Positions 48,054 to 56,908 of a stretch of DNA of 64,000 bases are shown one piece after another. Source of the stretch: an uncultured Erythrobacter sp. (lineage in GTDB: Bacteria > Pseudomonadota > Alphaproteobacteria > Sphingomonadales > Sphingomonadaceae); contig CANMIS010000001.1 in the NCBI GenBank assembly GCA_947498065.1, forward strand, positions 887,000-950,999, written 5' to 3'. Within the stretch, counting starts at the first letter, position 1. Each line of letters starts with the position of its first letter. A model generated the notes under the pieces. It was not told the origin of the DNA and ran no database searches. It saw only the letters and a program-made list of their open reading frames with translations. A program made the translations under genes and the position numbers.

Positions 48054-48434
48054 TCTCTGTGTGACGGCAATATTGCGTCGTCCCGCCCGCCTAAAGGCGC
48101 CTCGACGGGCTTGCCACCAGCCGATTTCACTGACTTTTCGCCGCTTTGCGAGCCGCCATTGCGATTCGCCGTGGCAAGCATTCGGCGCGTTTGGCGTTAA
48201 ACTTAAAGCAGACTAATTTTGCCTGGCCGCGAGCGCCATGAGCCGCGTTTACTCAAAATTTACCGCTGCGACCGCGCGCCTCAGCCGCTTTGGCGATTCT
48301 CGTCCACAAGCGCGCCTGTCTCGAAGGCGTTCAGACTTCTTAATATTTTAACCATTCACATCAATCCAAGTCCAACTCACCCTCTGTAATCCATGCAGCA
48401 CGAAGGCGTCTCTGCACGCCGAATGATTGATTGG
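48054..48434. other. Intergenic region before the S8 peptidase gene
   Basis: About 380 bases with no gene. A small hairpin CGCCT-AA-AGGCG at 48088-48099 lies soon after the chemoreceptor stop and may aid termination. The octamer TTAACCAT (48348-48355), a CtrA half-site-like motif, and an AT-rich stretch before it probably belong to the promoter of the next gene. Confidence 0.5.
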
Positions 48435-51400
48435 ATGAACAGAATGGCTACCAAGTTTGCATCAGGAGTTGCTGGAATTGCGATAGCGGCATCGCTCGCA
48501 GCCCCTGCCTATGCGCAAGATCAAACGGTCGACGAACTTCCTGTTTTGGATGAGAAAGACCTCGTTCTTGCTAGTGAACTGGCGCCTAACACGCAGCGCG
48601 TGTTGCCATTGAATGTCGAGACGGCGGCGCAGGACATCCTTAGCTCGCCAGCATTCGCCGCTTGGTCATCGGATCAAGCCACCGGCACTGTTGTCACCGC
48701 GACCCCAATCAACGCGGCCATCAACACTGTTCGTCCGGTAGCCGCTCCAATTGTTAACGCCGATCTGAGCGCAAACACGGGCCGCGTGACGCTGCGCGGC
48801 ATCGATCCATTCTACGGCGACATCAATCCTTTCTATGGCGATATCGGCGCATTCTATGGTGACATCGGTGCGTTCTATGGCGACATTAACCCGTTTTACG
48901 GCGACATTGACGCCTTCTATGGCGACATCAGCCCATTCTACGGCGACATCGGCGCGTTCTGGGGCGATATTGACGCCTTCTACGGCGACATTGGCGCCTT
49001 TGATGCGACCAATCTGAAACTGCTGGGTGAATTCTGGGCAGACAACAGCGCGCACATGGCCGCCGCTGATGAAGTTTGGGGTAGCCTCAACTATACTGAG
49101 AGCAACGGTCAATTCACGCCTGTCTACGATGGCACTCCTAGTCGCATCCTCAATGCCCTTGGCACGCTGATCGATCAGGCTGAGGGGCAATTTGGCGCGG
49201 CCTATGAAGCGGAAACCGGCCGTTCGTTCCGCGACGATTTCGTCACCGAAGTTCTCGCACGTCACGGCGTTGATCTTAACGACAAGGTTTCACTCGCTGG
49301 CAAATCAGCCAATGACCGCGCAGCGTTCTTCCTCGACTGGCACGACAGCCTGATGGGCTATTCCGGGATCGATCATGTCGATCACTGGATGAATACGGTC
49401 AACTGGACCCCGTCAATTACGCAGATTCAAGGGTCAGGCAGGCAGGCCATTATTGGTGTGGTTGACGGCAGCTTTGCCGCTGATGCTGACCTTGCAGATA
49501 ACATTGCCTGGTCCGGCGGCGGCGCGACCTCAGTAAATGGCCACGGCGCAGGTGTTGCCAGCCTGATTGCCGCTGCGCATGACGGCGAAGGCATTTTGGG
49601 CATCGCCCCGCAAGCGAAGCTCGCGACATACAACCCATTTGATGCTGATAACACCGCGACTTGGGACGCGGTCCAGCAGGGCATTGAACAATTGCTCTAT
49701 GCCTATGTTGGCGGCAACGAAACCGGCTATGTCAGTGCCGTAAACCTTTCGCTGGGCGAGAGCGGTTGGGCGGTTTCGCAAGGCTTGGCTGATGTGCTGA
49801 ACAGCAACCACCTTAGCCGCTACAATCATGAAACCACTTATGTCGTTGCCGCAGGTAATGATGGCATTACTCAAACGGCGGACATTGATTGGGACTACAC
49901 CAGCGACACCACCTTCATTCTGGTCGGTTCGCTTGGTCTGAACGGCGAAATCTCCAGCTTCTCCAACCGTCCTGGCACCGCCTGTTTGCTGAACAATGGC
50001 GTGTGTGCAGCTGGCAATGAGCTTTACAATCGGACGATTGTTGCACCGGGCGAGCTGATCCTTGTCTCGGATGGCCAAGGCGGCGTGGTCCGCCGTTCGG
50101 GCACATCCTTTGCGGCTCCGCTGGTATCTGGCGCAATTTCGCTGCTGCATGACCGCTGGACTTGGCTTGCGCGCAATCCTGAAGAAACGGCTGAGATCAT
50201 CTTCCGTTCTGCGCAGGATCTGGGCGCACCTGGCGTGGACGAGATTTACGGCCACGGCCTGCTGGACGTTGCAGCATCGCAGTCGCCACTCGATTTTAAT
50301 GCTCTGACATTCAAAACTCACCGGAAAATTGGCAATATCAATGTGCCAGTCATCACTCCGGTCGGCGAACTGCTCGGCGCTGGTATCCCGCAGCACTGGG
50401 AAACGGACGGGGTGTTCATCACGGCGATTGAGCGGATCGGCAACACATACCGCGACTTTGCAATTCCCGTATCGTCCTTCACTTACGGCGGCACCACCGA
50501 TGTGCTTGGCCATGGTGAGCAACGCTTCCAGGACTTCATCAGAGGCCGCTTTGAAAAATGGCTGCTCAGCAAAGGCGCCGACAAGGACGGTGACGGCACA
50601 GTTGGCGTGACCCAGGTCACATCCGCTGTTGCTCCGACTCGGGGCGCGTGGACATTGCGTTATGACATGATCGCACCGCGTCTGACCGATGCTGGCACTT
50701 ATGATCCGGTCCACACTGCGGCCAGCCTGTCTGATCCTAGCGGAAAGTTCTCACTCACCGTGGGCCATGGCCAAGGCGCGCTTTCGCTTACCGGCCAACG
50801 TTTTGGCCTGATCAGTGACCACGATCAGAATGTTGGCGGTGTGAACCCGATTTTGGGCCTCGCATCGGGCGAAGTCTTTGGTTCTGCGAGCTTCAAGCCA
50901 ACGCCTTCAACCACGATCACTGCTGGTTTCAGCGAAGAACGCGAAGATTGGCAAGATATCTCCGGCGTGTCGGAACTGCAGCGTGAAATTCAACGCAACC
51001 TTGGTGCCCGCGAAGCGCGCGCCATGATCCTTGGCGTTGAGCAGAAGGTGACAGACAATGTCTCCCTCAACGTTCAATGGACCAACCTGCGCGAGGATGA
51101 TGCGCTGTTGGGTGTACAAACATCCTCTGACGAATTCCTCGGCAATGGTTCGAGCACCAATGCGGTGACCGTTTCTGCCAGCGTCAATCTTGGCCAAGGC
51201 TTCTCATTCGACCTGTCTGCAACCGGTGCTGGCACCGACACAGCGGGCGGCCAATTGTTCGCTAACAGCAATCGTATCACCAGCACCGCCGGCCAGATCA
51301 CGATGAACAAGCGCGGCCTGATGGGCAGCAATGATGTGCTGCGCGTCTCCATCGGCCAGCCGCTGAATGTGGAATCTGGTGAGCTGGAATTCAGCTCCGA

Positions 51401-51611
51401 ACAGGTCATCGATCGTGAGACCGGCGAATTGGGTTTTGTGACCCAATCGATCGGCATTGAAACAAAACGCCGCATGACAGGGGAAATTGTTTACGCAACG
51501 CCGCTAAGCAAGTCTTCGGAAATGGGATTGTTCGGTCGCTACATCAGCGATGGGGACGGCGATGACCGCCGCAGCTATGTGCTCGGCGCGAGTGTTGGCC
51601 TGCGGTTCTAA
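48435..51611 (+). CDS. S8 (subtilisin-like) peptidase with FYGDI repeats and C-terminal barrel-like region
   Basis: A 1058-residue exported protein. Signal peptide (ending PAYA), spacer, nine tandem heptads F(Y/W)GDIxx (residues 126-188), helical linker, S8 peptidase domain (about 330-620) with catalytic D344 (VVDGS), H370 (NGHGAG), oxyanion Asn in AAGND and S558 (SGTSFAAP). The C-terminal part (about 760-1058) is beta-rich and ends in a terminal Phe, like an autotransporter-type outer-membrane barrel. Likely a surface or secreted protease. Several start codons are possible (48393, 48423, 48435, 48444); MNRMATKF gives the best signal peptide. Neighbours are chemosensory and c-di-GMP genes. 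Confidence 0.85.
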   Translation: MNRMATKFASGVAGIAIAASLAAPAYAQDQTVDELPVLDEKDLVLASELAPNTQRVLPLNVETAAQDILSSPAFAAWSSDQATGTVVTATPINAAINTVRPVAAPIVNADLSANTGRVTLRGIDPFYGDINPFYGDIGAFYGDIGAFYGDINPFYGDIDAFYGDISPFYGDIGAFWGDIDAFYGDIGAFDATNLKLLGEFWADNSAHMAAADEVWGSLNYTESNGQFTPVYDGTPSRILNALGTLIDQAEGQFGAAYEAETGRSFRDDFVTEVLARHGVDLNDKVSLAGKSANDRAAFFLDWHDSLMGYSGIDHVDHWMNTVNWTPSITQIQGSGRQAIIGVVDGSFAADADLADNIAWSGGGATSVNGHGAGVASLIAAAHDGEGILGIAPQAKLATYNPFDADNTATWDAVQQGIEQLLYAYVGGNETGYVSAVNLSLGESGWAVSQGLADVLNSNHLSRYNHETTYVVAAGNDGITQTADIDWDYTSDTTFILVGSLGLNGEISSFSNRPGTACLLNNGVCAAGNELYNRTIVAPGELILVSDGQGGVVRRSGTSFAAPLVSGAISLLHDRWTWLARNPEETAEIIFRSAQDLGAPGVDEIYGHGLLDVAASQSPLDFNALTFKTHRKIGNINVPVITPVGELLGAGIPQHWETDGVFITAIERIGNTYRDFAIPVSSFTYGGTTDVLGHGEQRFQDFIRGRFEKWLLSKGADKDGDGTVGVTQVTSAVAPTRGAWTLRYDMIAPRLTDAGTYDPVHTAASLSDPSGKFSLTVGHGQGALSLTGQRFGLISDHDQNVGGVNPILGLASGEVFGSASFKPTPSTTITAGFSEEREDWQDISGVSELQREIQRNLGAREARAMILGVEQKVTDNVSLNVQWTNLREDDALLGVQTSSDEFLGNGSSTNAVTVSASVNLGQGFSFDLSATGAGTDTAGGQLFANSNRITSTAGQITMNKRGLMGSNDVLRVSIGQPLNVESGELEFSSEQVIDRETGELGFVTQSIGIETKRRMTGEIVYATPLSKSSEMGLFGRYISDGDGDDRRSYVLGASVGLRF
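48810..48998 (+). repeat. Nine in-frame 21-bp repeats encoding FYGDIxx
   Basis: Nine units of exactly 21 bases encode FYGDI followed by NP, GA, DA or SP; the eighth has FWGDI. Synonymous bases differ between units (ggcgac/ggtgac/ggcgat), so the repeat is old enough to have diverged while the peptide was kept, which suggests selection on the protein sequence. Confidence 0.95.
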
Positions 51612-51679
51612 TCCGATAAGGCAATTAATCCGACCTTGAAGGAAACTATCAAGGCGGAATGGGGAAATAGGGGACTGAC

Positions 51680-54271
51680 ATGGGCAGATTGATCAAAGGA
51701 TGGGCCGCGCTGATCGCGGCTGCATTAGCTCTCGCCATGCCGGTGACCGCTGCGACTACTGCCGCCGCCCCTGCTGCTGAGGCATTCGAAGAGACGATTG
51801 CTGAGGCGAAATCTCTGATGATGGGCGATTCCGCCCAGGCATTGAAGCTCGCGCGCGAAGCCAAAGACCTCGTTGCTGGCGATACCAAGGCTGAAAACAA
51901 GTCACGCCTGACCGCGCAATGGCTCGAGGGTGAAGCCCTCATGCGCCTCAATCGCGGCGACGAAGCGCAAGCGATCATCGCATCGGCGCTTAATGAAGTG
52001 GCTAAGAGCTTCCCCGGCGACAAGCTGCACGCTGACCTGCTGCGCTCGCAAGCCTCCTATAAAGCGCGCCAAGCCGAATATGGCGAAGCGCTCTCATTCT
52101 TCCTCGAGGCGGATGAGCGCTACAAAGCGCTGGGCGAGAACCGCAGCCGCGCAATTGTGCTGCAGAACATCGGTTCGCTCTATTCAGACGCGCGAGATTA
52201 TGAGCGGATGCTTGGCTATTACCGCCAGGCCGGCGAAGCCTTTCCAGAAGACAATGCCCTCGCCCTATCGGCGCACAACAACACCGGCAACGCGCTGAAG
52301 CAGCTCGAGCGGCTGGAAGAGGCCGAAGAGGAATTTCGTCAAGCTCTGTCGGTTGCCGGCAAAATGTCGAGCCCGCTGCTGGAAGCGCGGATCCTCACCA
52401 ATATCGCCTCGACCCAATACCGGAACGGTCAGTACGCAGCGGCGGAAGACACCGCAGCGCGCGGCCTTCGCATCGCCTATGACCAAGCGCCAGAATGGCT
52501 GCCATTCCTCTACGGCGTGCGCGCTCAGATTGAGCTCAGCCGCGGTGACCTAGGCCGCGCAGGTGATTATATTGGCCGGACATTTGATGGTCAAAAGCTG
52601 GATGCGACCTCCCCGCTGTTCCGCGACTTCCACGATGCCGCTCACAAGATTTACTCCGCGCGCGGCGAGTACAAGCTTGCTGCCGATCACTTGGCCGCAT
52701 TCCACCGGATCGAGGGCCAGGCGCAGGACCTCTCTGCGGTTGCAAACAACGCCCTCTTGGGAGCTCGTTTCGATGCGGAAAACAGAGAGCTGCGCATTTC
52801 AAAGCTTTCGGCTGAGAAAGAAGCGAACGAAGCCCGTTTGACGAGCGCTCAGAACCAAGTGTTCCTGCTCTCAGCTGTCATTGGCCTCGTCATCGCCGCC
52901 TTCGTTGTCGCGCTGCTGATCCTGCGCACCGTGAACCGCAGCCGCGCCGCGATTAGCGCAGCGAACGAGAAGCTCACCTATGTGACGCAGCACGACAGCC
53001 TAACCGGGCTATTCTCGCGCGATCACTTCCGCAGCCAGCTTGAGAGCGTCTCGCAAACCTGCGCAGAAACCGGCGAGCAAGGCGTTCTGATGCTGATCGA
53101 CCTCGACCGGTTCAAGCAAGTGAACGATGTGTACGGCCATGCGGTCGGCGATAAACTGCTCGCAAAAGTGGCGGAGCGTTTCCGCAACGCTGCTGGTCCA
53201 GATGCGGTCATTGGCCGCCTCGGCGGCGACGAGTTTGGCCTATTCCTGCGTCCATCGACCAGCATTGAAGAAGCAGCCGAAGTTGCCGATAAAATTATCG
53301 AGCAGGTCGGTGAACTTTACCAAGTTGGCGATTTCGAACTCGCCGTTGGCGCATCGATCGGTATCACGGCAATCACCGGCGGCGTGTCCGACAGTGTGCT
53401 GATGACCAATGCCGACCTGGCTCTGTACGAGGCCAAGCACCGCGGCCGCGGCACCCACGTGTCCTACACCAAGAGCATGCGTGATCGCCTCGAGGACCGC
53501 TCGGATCTTGAAAACGATCTCTCGGCAGCTCTCGAAAACGGCCAGCTCTCGATCTCTTATCAGCCAATCATCAGCGGCGCTGACCGCGAAGTGATGGGCC
53601 ATGAAGCCCTAATGCGCTGGAACCACCCGGAGCGCGGCATTGTCCCGCCAAGCGTGTTCATCCCAATCGCTGAGGAAGCTCTACTGATCGAACAGCTCGG
53701 CGCATGGATGCTGCGCTCAGCCTGCGCGGAAGCCGTGAATTGGCCCGAGCACGTCAAACTCACGGTCAATGTCTCGTCATTGCAGCTCACCACTGGCGCG
53801 TTCCTCGCGACCGTGGTTGATGCGCTGGCATCGAGCGGCCTTGCGCCAAATCGCCTGCTGCTTGAACTCACCGAGACTATCCTGCTCGAAATGGACGATG
53901 AGCTGGAATCTCAACTGAAGAGCCTGCGAGAGCTGGGCGTATCCTTCGCGCTTGATGATTTCGGCCGCGGTTATTCATCGCTCAACTACATTGAGAAAAT
54001 GAACTTCTCGATGATCAAAATCGACCGCGACTTTGTTCAGGCCGCTGCCGCTGGTTCGCGCAAAAGTCAGGCCGTAGTGACTGCTATCGTGTCACTGGCA
54101 CGCTCGCTTGAGATCGATGTGACCGCAGAAGGCATTGAGCAAGAAGACCAAGCCGAAGCGATGCTGGCGCTGGGTTGCTCTTGCTTCCAAGGCTTCCACT
54201 TCGGACGTCCTGAGCCTGTCGCCCACGAGAGCTCTCAGGATGACGAAGCCACAGCTCTGAAAGTGGCCTAA
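51680..54271 (+). CDS. TPR-GGDEF-EAL protein
   Basis: An 863-residue protein: signal peptide or anchor (1-26), periplasmic TPR array (about 40-370), one membrane helix (about 395-415), GGDEF domain with intact GGDEF at 515-519, and EAL domain with EAL at 642-644, DDFGRG and IKIDRDF. The layout is that of a sensor whose periplasmic TPR part controls c-di-GMP synthesis and/or breakdown inside the cell. Both catalytic signatures look intact. It follows the S8 peptidase by about 70 bases on the same strand, so a shared message and functional link are possible. Confidence 0.88.
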   Translation: MGRLIKGWAALIAAALALAMPVTAATTAAAPAAEAFEETIAEAKSLMMGDSAQALKLAREAKDLVAGDTKAENKSRLTAQWLEGEALMRLNRGDEAQAIIASALNEVAKSFPGDKLHADLLRSQASYKARQAEYGEALSFFLEADERYKALGENRSRAIVLQNIGSLYSDARDYERMLGYYRQAGEAFPEDNALALSAHNNTGNALKQLERLEEAEEEFRQALSVAGKMSSPLLEARILTNIASTQYRNGQYAAAEDTAARGLRIAYDQAPEWLPFLYGVRAQIELSRGDLGRAGDYIGRTFDGQKLDATSPLFRDFHDAAHKIYSARGEYKLAADHLAAFHRIEGQAQDLSAVANNALLGARFDAENRELRISKLSAEKEANEARLTSAQNQVFLLSAVIGLVIAAFVVALLILRTVNRSRAAISAANEKLTYVTQHDSLTGLFSRDHFRSQLESVSQTCAETGEQGVLMLIDLDRFKQVNDVYGHAVGDKLLAKVAERFRNAAGPDAVIGRLGGDEFGLFLRPSTSIEEAAEVADKIIEQVGELYQVGDFELAVGASIGITAITGGVSDSVLMTNADLALYEAKHRGRGTHVSYTKSMRDRLEDRSDLENDLSAALENGQLSISYQPIISGADREVMGHEALMRWNHPERGIVPPSVFIPIAEEALLIEQLGAWMLRSACAEAVNWPEHVKLTVNVSSLQLTTGAFLATVVDALASSGLAPNRLLLELTETILLEMDDELESQLKSLRELGVSFALDDFGRGYSSLNYIEKMNFSMIKIDRDFVQAAAAGSRKSQAVVTAIVSLARSLEIDVTAEGIEQEDQAEAMLALGCSCFQGFHFGRPEPVAHESSQDDEATALKVA

Positions 54272-54289
54272 CCGCTAAACGCTTAGCGG
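54272..54289. terminator. Bidirectional hairpin between TPR-GGDEF-EAL gene and rtcA
   Basis: CCGCTAA-ACGC-TTAGCGG is a perfect 7-bp stem with a 4-base loop, filling the gap between two convergent stop codons. No T-run, but its place and symmetry fit termination from both sides. Confidence 0.65.
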
Positions 54290-55309
54290 CTAGCGCGCGA
54301 CCTCGATGCTAATCGTGCCGCCAGGCGTCTCGCCGATCTGAAATCCTATGCCCGTGAAGCGCTCGATCAGATCCATCGCTGTGCGGGTATGCTCGCTGAT
54401 CTTCACAGTCGTGAAGGCCCCGCCTTTTGCTAGGGCAAAGGGCAGCAGCAGCTGATCTTGTAAGTAAGGCCCAGCGAACGCATCGCTCGTCAGATATCCT
54501 GCCATCCGCTTGGCAGCGGTCTTAGCCAGTTTCTCAGCGGGCAGGCCCATTTTGCCGATGCCAGACATGACTTCAGTCACATGCTCAAACTCAGCAGCCA
54601 GGATCAAGGCGTTGCCTGGCCCCTGGTCAGCGGGCAGCTGCTCTGGGGCGAAGGCGTCTTCGGGCCAATCGCTCAGCACTTTGCGCGCCGCCACCAATTC
54701 CCGGTCAGCCACATCAGATGGCACGCCGGCAACAATGGCTTTGGCGCTTACGGACTTCGCCGCGCCGCGATGCATGCATTCGATTGCCCGCAGCGGAGCA
54801 GGCTCAATATCGACGATGATCCGGCCGCCGCCGCGCGGGAAAAACCCGGGGCGCTCAAGCTTGATGGAAACCTTCGGCCCCATGCGCTTGATGATCGGCA
54901 GAAACGTGCGCTTCACAAACTCAAACGGCGGGGCTGCCATGCCATGCGTTCCGCCCTCGATCACAAGCCGTGATGGGGCGTCTGCGAGCAGCAACGGGCA
55001 CAGCACAGTCTGCAGGACGAGCGCGGTCGCGCCCGCTGTGCCAACCGAAAAAGTGAACTCCCCAGGCGTGATCGCGCCAGGGCGAAAGGTCAGTTCGCTC
55101 GAACCAATAGCAAGGCCGCTAGCCTCTGCTCCGCCAATCAGCGCCGCCGCCTCAAGCGAGGTTACATGCTGGCGCATCATGCCAGGTTTTTGGCGTCCGC
55201 CACGGATATTGGTGATGGTGAATGGCTCGCAGGTGATCAGCGACAATGCCGCCGAATAGCGCAGCATTTGGCCGCCGCCTTCACCCTCTGAACCGTCGAT
55301 AGTGATCAT
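54290..55309 (-). CDS. rtcA: RNA 3'-terminal phosphate cyclase RtcA
   Basis: Converts RNA 3'-phosphate ends to 2',3'-cyclic phosphates using ATP. 339 residues with the family N-terminus ITIDGSEGEGGGQMLRYSAALSL, the RGGRQKPGMMRQH block, FFPRGGGRI, and the nucleophilic His near the C-terminus in SEHTRTAMDL, which is adenylated during catalysis. It is the second gene of the rtcBA unit, about 100 bases after rtcB. Confidence 0.95.
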   Translation of the reverse strand: MITIDGSEGEGGGQMLRYSAALSLITCEPFTITNIRGGRQKPGMMRQHVTSLEAAALIGGAEASGLAIGSSELTFRPGAITPGEFTFSVGTAGATALVLQTVLCPLLLADAPSRLVIEGGTHGMAAPPFEFVKRTFLPIIKRMGPKVSIKLERPGFFPRGGGRIIVDIEPAPLRAIECMHRGAAKSVSAKAIVAGVPSDVADRELVAARKVLSDWPEDAFAPEQLPADQGPGNALILAAEFEHVTEVMSGIGKMGLPAEKLAKTAAKRMAGYLTSDAFAGPYLQDQLLLPFALAKGGAFTTVKISEHTRTAMDLIERFTGIGFQIGETPGGTISIEVAR

Positions 55310-55408
55310 TAGTTTTCTCTTACTTTTGAGCGTTGTGACGCCCAGCCTGACCAGTGTCGAGGCCTGTTTGTGAGATGGCCGGGGCAGGCGGTGCCCGCAA
55401 AGGGGCCT

Positions 55409-56632
55409 TTACCCCTTCACGCACACCACCTGCTTGAGCGTATGTACGATCTCGACCAGATCAGCCTGCGCTGACATAACGGCTTCGATCGGCTTGTAGG
55501 CCTTAGGCGTTTCATCAATCACGCCTACATCCTTACGGCATTCAACGCCTGCGGTATCAGCGATGTGCTCGTCGAGCGACACCAGCTTCTTCGCTTGCGT
55601 CCGGCTCATCACCCGGCCTGCGCCGTGCGAGCAGCTGTCAAAGCTATCCGCATTGCCAAGGCCGCGCACGATGAAGCTCTTCGCTCCCATCGAGCCGGGA
55701 ATAATGCCAAGCGTACCCTTGGCTGCCCGCACTGCGCCCTTGCGGGTCACCAGCACATTTTCGCCAAAGTGGTTTTCGCGGCGGACATAGTTGTGATGAC
55801 AGTTCACCGCTTCGCATTCTGCCTCAAACGGCTTTGCGATTTGGCTGCGCAGCGCATCGAGTGCGTGCGTCATCATCACCCGGCGGTTAAGCGCGGCAAA
55901 GTCCTGAGCCCATTCGACCGCTTCGACATAATCGTCAAAGTGCTCTGTCCCTTCGGGGAAATAGGCCAGATCTTCATCCGGCAGATTGATATGCCATTGG
56001 CGCATGTCCTTCTTGGCAAGTTCAATAAAGAACCGGCCAATCGCATTGCCAATGCCGCGGCTGCCGGAATGCAGCATCATCCAAACGCGTTGTTCGGTAT
56101 CAAGGCACAGCTCAATAAAGTGGTTGCCAGTGCCCAGCGTACCGAGATGCACGACGGTGTTTGCATTCTTAAGCCGCGGATATTTGGCGACGATATTACC
56201 GAACCGTACGGCAAGATCAGCCCAGGCATCGACCACGGCCCGAGGCGGTTCGCCCCAAGAGCCTTTGTCGCGCCGGCCGCGTGCAGCCGTCCGGCCATGC
56301 GGAACCGCCGCTTCAATCGCGGAGCGAATGCCAGCGAGATTGTCTGGCAGATCGCTCGCCATGAGCGAGGTCCGCGCGGCCATCATGCCGCAACCGATGT
56401 CCACACCAACAGCCGCCGGGATCACCGCTCCCTTGGTCGGGATAACCGAGCCAACGGTCGCGCCGATACCGACGTGCACATCGGGCATTGCTGCCACGTG
56501 CTTGAAGATGAACGGCATCTTTGCCGCCCGCGACAATTGCTCGCGGGCCTTGTCGTCAACTGGCACGCCGCGCGTCCAGGATTTGATCGGAGCGCCGCCT
56601 TCAACAGGGGTGTATTCGTATGTGTGTTCCAT
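55409..56632 (-). CDS. rtcB: RNA-splicing ligase RtcB
   Basis: A GTP- and Mn-dependent ligase joining 2',3'-cyclic phosphate or 3'-phosphate RNA ends to 5'-OH ends; it repairs cut tRNA or rRNA. 407 residues with all signatures: VGVDIGCGMMA (metal Cys), HLGTLGTGNHFIEL, MLHSGSRGIGN, NCHHNYVRRE and the guanylylated His in SCSHGAGRVMSR. MEHTYEYTP is used as start (AAGGA seven bases before); an ATG one codon upstream is possible. Transcribed from a sigma-54 site at 56748-56764 under divergent rtcR. Confidence 0.96.
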   Translation of the reverse strand: MEHTYEYTPVEGGAPIKSWTRGVPVDDKAREQLSRAAKMPFIFKHVAAMPDVHVGIGATVGSVIPTKGAVIPAAVGVDIGCGMMAARTSLMASDLPDNLAGIRSAIEAAVPHGRTAARGRRDKGSWGEPPRAVVDAWADLAVRFGNIVAKYPRLKNANTVVHLGTLGTGNHFIELCLDTEQRVWMMLHSGSRGIGNAIGRFFIELAKKDMRQWHINLPDEDLAYFPEGTEHFDDYVEAVEWAQDFAALNRRVMMTHALDALRSQIAKPFEAECEAVNCHHNYVRRENHFGENVLVTRKGAVRAAKGTLGIIPGSMGAKSFIVRGLGNADSFDSCSHGAGRVMSRTQAKKLVSLDEHIADTAGVECRKDVGVIDETPKAYKPIEAVMSAQADLVEIVHTLKQVVCVKG

Positions 56633-56715
56633 CATAAATTCCTTGTGCAGCGCGTTTCCCACTTGGAGACTTTGGGGGCAGCCGGCCCATTCCGGCCGCC
56701 CCAGTCCGCGCTGAT

Positions 56716-56737
56716 ACCGAGTGTTCGACTACTCGGT
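56716..56737 (-). other. Stem-loop at predicted 5' end of rtcBA mRNA
   Basis: ACCGAGT and ACTCGGT are exact 7-bp complements separated by 8 bases. The start of transcription expected from the -12 element (about 56738) would place this hairpin at the extreme 5' end of the message, where it could protect the RNA or affect rtcB translation. Confidence 0.5.
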
Positions 56738-56747
56738 GCTCAAACTA

Positions 56748-56764
56748 ATGCAGATGGTGTGCCA
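56748..56764 (-). promoter_or_regulatory. Sigma-54 promoter of rtcBA
   Basis: On the minus strand TGGCACACCATCTGCAT matches the sigma-54 consensus TGGCACG-N4-TTGCW, with exactly ten bases between the -24 GG and the -12 GC. It lies about 115 bases upstream of rtcB and next to divergent rtcR, a sigma-54 activator, as in known rtc operons. Confidence 0.85.
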
Positions 56765-56860
56765 AAAGTGATTTTTGGGTTCTGAATTCTCTCCAAGCCA
56801 CTGTATAAAAGTGTGAATCTCAGATATTCTCTCAAATTCGCATTCCCAGGAATTCCCAGG
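56762..56860. promoter_or_regulatory. Repeated motifs upstream of rtcB, candidate RtcR sites
   Basis: The stretch between the sigma-54 site and rtcR holds: CCAAAAGTGATTTTTGG (56762-56778, near palindrome overlapping the -24 element); AAAAGTGTGA (56807-56816); two ATTCTCTC copies exactly 40 bases apart (56786, 56826); and a tandem ATTCCCAGG (56842 and 56852). Any of these could be the enhancer-binding site of RtcR; the AAAAGTG type recurs downstream of rtcR. Confidence 0.5.
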
Positions 56861-56908
56861 TAAACGCGCCTCTTGTATCGTTACTTATATAACTTTATAA
56901 GACTGACT

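Noticed and set aside
48810..48998. Tandem 21-bp units considered as a CRISPR-like array
   Set aside because: Units are contiguous without spacers and in frame inside a clear coding sequence.
49530..50714. A 394-codon open frame on the minus strand opposite the S8 peptidase
   Set aside because: Its translation shows no domain or signal and mirrors the codon pattern of the peptidase gene, whose catalytic motifs are certain. Long antisense frames are common in GC-rich DNA.
56716..56737. T-arm-like stem-loop with GTTCGACT loop, possible tRNA piece
   Set aside because: The base closing the loop does not fit the tRNA T-arm and no acceptor, D or anticodon arms are nearby.
55565..56785. A 406-codon plus-strand frame opposite rtcB
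   Set aside because: Lies fully over a certain rtcB gene and its promoter; composition is the reverse shadow.
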